From an uncultured bacterium (GTDB lineage: Bacteria; Cyanobacteriota; Vampirovibrionia; Gastranaerophilales; Gastranaerophilaceae): a stretch of 62,342 nt of DNA. Position 1 is the stretch's first letter. Each line of letters starts with the position of its first letter. Below the pieces are notes generated by a model that was not told the DNA's origin, did not search any database, and was given only the letters and a program-made list of their open reading frames with translations. The translations under genes were made by a program, and so were the position numbers. Positions 58,692 to 62,342 of this stretch are shown here, in pieces. The stretch covers positions 1 to 62,342 of the forward strand of contig URFH01000012.1 of assembly GCA_900547155.1 (NCBI GenBank), written 5' to 3'.

Positions 58692-60224
58692 TTAGCCGAG
58701 AATCGCTTTTATGTCCTCTTCAGGTGTAGTTATTGGTTTGATTTTGAATTTATCAACAAGAATTTTTAAAATATTTGGCGAAACAAAGGCGGGAAGCGTC
58801 GGCCCGAGCCTTATATTCTCAATTCCGAGGTACAAAAGCGTCAAAAGTATGCAAACAGCCTTTTGTTCATACCAGGAAAGAACCAGCGACAAAGGAAGCT
58901 CGTTCACCGAGCAGCCAAAAGCCTTTGAAAGCTCAACAGCGACTTTGATTGCAGAATATGCGTCGTTACACTGCCCCATATCAAGAATCCTTGGAATTCC
59001 GCCAATATCTCCCAAATCAAGGTCATTAAAACGGAACTTTCCACAAGCAAGCGTCAATACCAGAGTGTCCGCAGGCGTCATTTTCACAAAATCTGTATAA
59101 TAATTCCTGCCCGGCTTTGCACCATCACAGCCGCCAACAAGGAAAATATGCTTCAAGGCACCGCTTTTAACGGCTTCTATTACCCTATCGGCCACAGAAA
59201 GCACCGTATTATGCCCGAATCCGACTGTCAGCACATCACCGCCATTTATACCGGTCATTTTTTGTTCCTCTTGATAGCCGCCAAGCTCCAGAGCCTTTTC
59301 AATAACAGGAGTAAAGTCCTTATCGTCGCCAATGTGAGCACATTGCGGGTATTCAACAACAGAACTCGTAAAAACGCGGTCTTTATAGCTATCTTTTACA
59401 GGCATTATACAGTTTGTTGTAAAAAGTATGGCACCTGGCAGGTTATCGAACTCTTTTTGCTGATTTTGCCATGCAGTCCCGAAATTTCCTTTTAAATGCG
59501 GATATTTTTTGAGTTCCGGATACGCGTGGCAGGGAAGCATTTCGCCATGGGTATAGATATTTATGCCTTTATCTTTGGTTTGCTCAAGAAGTAACGCTAA
59601 ATCCCTTAAATCGTGCCCGGTTACGACAATAAAAGGCCCTTTTTCAATATTAGTTGTCACTTTTGTAGGTACAGGATTTCCATAAGTTTCAGTATTTGCC
59701 CTGTCGAGCAGCTCCATACATTTTAAGTTGATTTCACCTGTTTTCAGCACCAGAGCAAGCAACTCCTCTGCTGTTAGCTCTTTTGAAATAGCCTGCAAAG
59801 CCTCATAAAAGAAGCTGTCAACCTCAGCATTTTTATAACCGAGCACTCTCGCGTGATGAGCATAAGCAGCAACGCCTTTGAGGCCAAATAATATTAAAGA
59901 TTTGAGGCTTCTAATGTCCTCTTCGCAGTTCCATACGCTTTGAATATCAAAATCCTTTACGCCGGCTTGATTTATTACGTTATTGATATCTTCCTGAATG
60001 GTTTTTGCGTCAAAATTTACATTTGTAATTGTTGTAAAAAGCCCTTTTATCAATATTTCTGTATTTTCTTCTGTTTCGGGTTGTGTGTTTGCCAATTTTA
60101 TCAAAGAACTTGTTAATTCATCCTGCAAATTTGCCACATCCGCTGTTTTGCCGCAAACGCCGATTTGGGTGCAGCCTGTGCATTTTGCGGTTTGTTCACA
60201 TTGGAAACAAAACATTTTATTCAT
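58692..60224 (-). CDS. hcp: Hydroxylamine reductase (hybrid cluster protein)
   Basis: 510 residues. N-terminal cluster motif C-x2-C-x8-C-x5-C (in FCFQCEQTAKCTGC...CGK), then VVTGHDLRDLALLLEQT, hybrid-cluster residues in HGEMLPCHAYPEL and TNCIMP, and DDKDFTPVIEKALELGGY; VGGCDGAKPGRNYYTDF and GLPLSL-type (NELPLSLVLSWYEQKAV) near the end. It detoxifies NO or hydroxylamine in anaerobes. AGGAGA precedes the first ATG. No hcr reductase is adjacent. Confidence 0.96.
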   Translation of the reverse strand: MNKMFCFQCEQTAKCTGCTQIGVCGKTADVANLQDELTSSLIKLANTQPETEENTEILIKGLFTTITNVNFDAKTIQEDINNVINQAGVKDFDIQSVWNCEEDIRSLKSLILFGLKGVAAYAHHARVLGYKNAEVDSFFYEALQAISKELTAEELLALVLKTGEINLKCMELLDRANTETYGNPVPTKVTTNIEKGPFIVVTGHDLRDLALLLEQTKDKGINIYTHGEMLPCHAYPELKKYPHLKGNFGTAWQNQQKEFDNLPGAILFTTNCIMPVKDSYKDRVFTSSVVEYPQCAHIGDDKDFTPVIEKALELGGYQEEQKMTGINGGDVLTVGFGHNTVLSVADRVIEAVKSGALKHIFLVGGCDGAKPGRNYYTDFVKMTPADTLVLTLACGKFRFNDLDLGDIGGIPRILDMGQCNDAYSAIKVAVELSKAFGCSVNELPLSLVLSWYEQKAVCILLTLLYLGIENIRLGPTLPAFVSPNILKILVDKFKIKPITTPEEDIKAILG

Positions 60225-60250
60225 AATTTTCTCCTTATATTGTTAATTGT

Positions 60251-60291
60251 ATTATAAATTGCTATTATCAAAATATCCTTTGCACATGCAA
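60251..60291 (-). promoter_or_regulatory. Possible activator site and -10 for hcp
   Basis: TATAAT (60256-60251 on the minus strand) and the palindrome TTGCACATGCAA (60280-60291). Its centre falls at -41.5 if transcription begins at 60244, a class II position for a CRP/FNR-family activator. Confidence 0.4.
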
Positions 60292-60312
60292 CGAATATTT
60301 GGGGATAAAATT

Positions 60313-60798
60313 ATGGGTATTTCTGAAAATATGAAAATAAGAAAATACAATGACGCAGATTGCCTAAAAATTGTTGAACTGTTTTACAACACAGTCCATT
60401 CTGTCAATGCAAAAGATTATAATAAAGCACAATTAAACGCCTGGGCGCCCGAAGAATATGATTTAGACGCTTGGAGGGAGCGTCTGTCGAAAAATTACAC
60501 AATTGTAGCTGAAAAGGGGAGTATTATAACCGGTTTTGGTTCTGTTGATGGTTTTGGATATTTTGACCTTTTATTTGTTCATAAAGATTACCAGGGGCAG
60601 GGCACAGCTACATTGATTGCGGAGAGAATAGAAAAATATGTATTAAAAAAAGGTTTTCGGAGGATTACCACAGAATCATCAATAACAGCCAGGTCTTTTT
60701 TTGAAAAAAGAGGTTATACAGTCCGTCAAGAGCAGAAAGTAGAGCGAGGCGGGGAGATTCTGGTTAATTTTATTATGGAAAAGTTGCTTAATAATTAA
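60313..60798 (+). CDS. GNAT-family N-acetyltransferase
   Basis: 161 residues. The acetyl-CoA-binding loop reads VHKDYQGQGTATLIAERIEK (V-x-x-x-x-Q/R-G-x-G), followed by SSITARSFFEKRGY. ATG 60313 with GGGGAT seven bases before it is chosen among several in-frame starts back to 60247. The substrate is unknown. It is divergent from hcp. Confidence 0.88.
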   Translation: MGISENMKIRKYNDADCLKIVELFYNTVHSVNAKDYNKAQLNAWAPEEYDLDAWRERLSKNYTIVAEKGSIITGFGSVDGFGYFDLLFVHKDYQGQGTATLIAERIEKYVLKKGFRRITTESSITARSFFEKRGYTVRQEQKVERGGEILVNFIMEKLLNN

Positions 60799-60822
60799 AA
60801 AAGAGTCTCATACAGAAGCTCT
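60797..60822 (-). terminator. Rho-independent terminator, minus strand
   Basis: AGAGCTTC-TGTAT-GAGACTCT (one mismatch) followed by TTTTTT. It follows the tRNA-Gly-like tail as a tRNA terminator would, and could end the islet transcript. Confidence 0.6.
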
Positions 60823-60831
60823 ATTTGTAAA

Positions 60832-60849
60832 TGGGGCGGGTGATGGGAC
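60832..60849 (-). other. tRNA-Gly 3'-end fragment (attachment-site-like)
   Basis: On the minus strand GTCCCATCACCCGCCCCA equals the 3' end (T-stem, acceptor strand, CCA) of a bacterial tRNA-Gly. The upstream body of a tRNA is missing: GAGCTTT replaces the T-loop. Such short tails are typical of integration sites at tRNA genes. Confidence 0.6.
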
Positions 60850-60945
60850 AAAGCTCAAACGCTTTGAAAAACTTATTGAAGTTTTAAAAAGTAAAGAATG
60901 GGCGTTACTTTGCAAAAAATTGGACGATTTGACTAGATTTAATTA

Positions 60946-61458
60946 TCAAAAATCAAAATTTTTATTTTTGGTTGAAATACTACATAGATGATAGTATAAA
61001 ATAACTTCGGGACAAAAGAAATACAATAATTCTTTTGTTCCAGTTGTGTAAAACAAAATTTGGTTTTGTATTGATTCATTTTTTACAGCAGCTAATATTT
61101 TTGCACAAACATGTATATTGAGTTTTGGCAGCATAAGCATTTGTATCAGTTTATTTTTATCTTTTATCTTTAATCCCACCTTCAATGCTGTATTTGGTTT
61201 AATTTGACATATTCCAATGCTAAAATTTTTACTCATTACAAATTTTGGAAAAAAAATTGTAATGAGTTTTTCAACACATGAAATCAACAAACTACCTCTA
61301 TTCAGTTGTTCAATTACAACTACTGACTTTAATATATATTTATTAATTTTGTAGCGGTTAGAAAGTTGAATTATTGTTTCATCATATTGACAGATTTTTT
61401 TCCAATTATTTAAAAACAAGTTTTCGTAATACTTACATCTATTCGTTTGTGTGTTCAC
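60946..61458 (-). CDS. Lytic-transglycosylase-like protein of an AT-rich islet
   Basis: 170 residues from a GTG start overlapping the preceding gene by 20 bases. VVVIEQLNRG (possible catalytic Glu, about 49) followed by FSIGICQIKPNTALKVG resembles the E...S-x-G-x-x-Q-x-x-P-x-T-A pattern of SLT-type transglycosylases, but spacing and surroundings are unusual and no signal peptide is seen. Codon use is very AT-rich, unlike the neighbouring genes. It could be a toxin- or phage-related enzyme. Assignment by motif only. Confidence 0.5.
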   Translation of the reverse strand: MNTQTNRCKYYENLFLNNWKKICQYDETIIQLSNRYKINKYILKSVVVIEQLNRGSLLISCVEKLITIFFPKFVMSKNFSIGICQIKPNTALKVGLKIKDKNKLIQMLMLPKLNIHVCAKILAAVKNESIQNQILFYTTGTKELLYFFCPEVILYYHLCSISTKNKNFDF

Positions 61459-62014
61459 TATTTATCTTAATTTCCTTGTTCAATGAATTAATTAATGGAT
61501 GAAAAAGAGCTATAATCACACCAATAATAATTGGCAGTATCAAAGTGTCCATAATATGATTAAAAAACATTTGTGGGTTTTTAAATTGAGATAAATAGCC
61601 ATTTAATAAAAACGATATGGGTTTTACTAAGCTTAACATCCAAAGAGTAATTAAAAAATTAGTTGCCACAAATAATATATATATTAAATAAAGGACAATC
61701 TGTTTGTTTACAAATCTATAATCTATATTGTCTCTGTTTAAAAATGGTGGCGTAACAATCAAAATACTTCCCCAAAAAACCGATGAAAGCACAATATACT
61801 CTGATTTACAGATATTATATAATATAATTGAATAAAATATGGGGATTATTAATTTATAAATCACTGCTTTCATTGTTATTGATTGTTTATATCCATATAT
61901 AAGCTCACTAAATCCAAAATATGAATTATTAAAAAATAATCTATGCAAAGCGTAAATTGACACAAATAAACTAGAAAAAATAAAAATTGCTATTATTTGG
62001 GTTATGTTATCCAT
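61439..62014 (-). CDS. Membrane protein of an AT-rich islet, unknown function
   Basis: 191 residues from ATG 62014 (AGAGGA six bases before). About five membrane helices (IIAIFIFSSLFVSIYALH; LIIPIFYSIILYNI; IVLYLIYILFVATNFLITLW; LILPIIIGVIIALF). No family recognised. It lies upstream of and overlaps the transglycosylase-like gene, so the two proteins are probably made together. Confidence 0.65.
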   Translation of the reverse strand: MDNITQIIAIFIFSSLFVSIYALHRLFFNNSYFGFSELIYGYKQSITMKAVIYKLIIPIFYSIILYNICKSEYIVLSSVFWGSILIVTPPFLNRDNIDYRFVNKQIVLYLIYILFVATNFLITLWMLSLVKPISFLLNGYLSQFKNPQMFFNHIMDTLILPIIIGVIIALFHPLINSLNKEIKINSEHTNE

Positions 62015-62058
62015 ATTTAATCCTCTTCTTGCAAGCAAAATAACGCAATGATAACAAT

Positions 62059-62082
62059 AAAAAAGGCCCTAATGGGTCTTTT
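62059..62082 (-). terminator. Rho-independent terminator, minus strand
   Basis: AAAAGACCC-ATTA-GGGCCTTTT plus a T run, following the right-hand tRNA-like tail. Confidence 0.65.
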
Positions 62083-62088
62083 CTTGTA

Positions 62089-62107
62089 ATGGGGCCGGCA
62101 ATGGTTC
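62089..62107 (-). other. tRNA-3'-end-like sequence, right side of islet
   Basis: GAACCATTGCCGGCCCCAT on the minus strand ends in CCA and, like the left tail, is followed by TTACAAG and a terminator. Thirteen of 16 bases (CCAT.. to CCCCAT) match the left tail. The T-loop is not recognisable, so only the last 16-19 bases are tRNA-like. Confidence 0.35.
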
Positions 62108-62281
62108 ACTCCTAGAACCCATCAGACTATTACACGAAATCAGCAAAAGCAATGATTGTCAGGTCTTTATTGATAATGTTTTGAAACTTATTGCTTAAAA
62201 AGATTTCAAGAGATTGAACTGGTTAAAATATTTTACAAAAGATTCCATTTTATATATCATGCAAATATCAGGAATTTACAT

Positions 62282-62342
62282 ATGATAAATTACACAAAAA
62301 TAGACCAGTCAAAGCTAACCAGAGCCGATAAAGTTTGCGAAT
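62282..62342 (+). CDS. Start of an unidentified gene (5' part only)
   Basis: Twenty codons beginning MINYTKIDQSKLTRADKVCE run off the window. AGGAA lies seven bases before the ATG. Too short to identify. The 240-base stretch before it (62039-62281) holds the tRNA-like tail, its terminator and an AT-rich region in which I see nothing further. Confidence 0.5.
   Translation, partial: MINYTKIDQSKLTRADKVCE

Noticed and set aside
60799..60991. Coding-looking frame reading NGAGDGTKLKRFEK after the GNAT gene
   Set aside because: The NGAGDGT phrase is the reverse reading of a tRNA-Gly 3' end, a known source of false genes, and there is no start codon; it also overlaps a minus-strand gene.
62086..62199. 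Frame reading CNGAGNGS in the right-hand tail
   Set aside because: Same tRNA-like origin, no start codon or ribosome site.

Overview
The window looks like the chromosome of an AT-rich, diderm, non-photosynthetic gut bacterium of the Melainabacteria (order Gastranaerophilales) or a close relative; this is inference from gene content. A diderm envelope is indicated by lpxK, a heptosyltransferase-like GT9, an MlaDEF lipid transporter, an autotransporter, a TolC-type channel and a porin-like protein. Lineage character comes from several proteins without signal peptides that carry short F-K-G/A motifs near the N-terminus and from a small family of membrane proteins sharing an RP-x(5)-D/T-K-type motif. 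No rRNA gene, intact tRNA gene, CRISPR array, integrase or transposase is visible.

Layout. 1-6159 (+): end of a ferredoxin gene, nth, a long phosphohexomutase, a SulP transporter and a MATE exporter. 6160-6472: a gap with palindromic repeat A1 and the gcv promoter. 6473-9288 (+): gcvT-gcvH-gcvPA, with no gcvPB following. 9430-12533 (+): an AAA+ ATPase overlapping a glucan, water dikinase (GWD)-like protein. 12603-20693 (-): rpe, rnc, cdsA, frr, pyrH, a membrane-anchored unknown, pnp and a twin TonB-C-like protein. 20738-25791 (-): GT9, lpxK, mlaD, mlaF, mlaE. 25907-28208: repeat B1 and a signal-less amidase-lysozyme fusion. 28295-32290: aminotransferase, two small membrane paralogues, QmcA/NfeD pair. 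32420-35962 (-): Pmp-like autotransporter. 36076-40625: MarR-controlled EmrAB exporter divergent from a TolC-type channel. 40884-46912: LysM protein, giant coiled-coil putative lipoprotein, lgt and a TPR lipoprotein. 47091-49664 (+): stand-alone ClpX zinc-finger protein, helical-repeat protein, ruvX and DUF1292. 49665-50097: a 433-base gap holding a promoter, a candidate small RNA with terminator, and repeats A2 and B2. 50098-55053: coaX, a secreted NTF2-like protein, lspA, rluD, a LapA-like protein, a small coiled-coil protein and engB. 55211-60798: outer-membrane protein, M15 peptidase, pnuC, a third membrane paralogue, hcp and a GNAT. 60797-62107: a very AT-rich two-gene islet (membrane protein plus transglycosylase-like protein) between tRNA-3'-end-like sequences. 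A further gene starts at 62282.

The most notable signals are three. First, a promoter architecture recurs: a direct-repeat box TTAAYATTTCTTAAYAT, 16-18 bases, a GCAAT element, exactly 18 bases, then a TTTATA-like -10. It precedes peptidoglycan hydrolase, coiled-coil and lineage-specific genes and a candidate small RNA, suggesting one envelope regulon under an OmpR-family regulator. Second, the AAA+/GWD-like pair appears to carry both the phosphohistidine and nucleotide-binding parts of a plant-type glucan dikinase. Third, two unrelated families of long inverted repeats have variable but co-varying arms around conserved cores, each seen twice.

Housekeeping genes are arranged as expected for translation and RNA turnover (frr, pyrH, pnp, rnc), phospholipid and lipid A synthesis and lipid transport (cdsA, lpxK, mla) and lipoprotein maturation (lgt, lspA).
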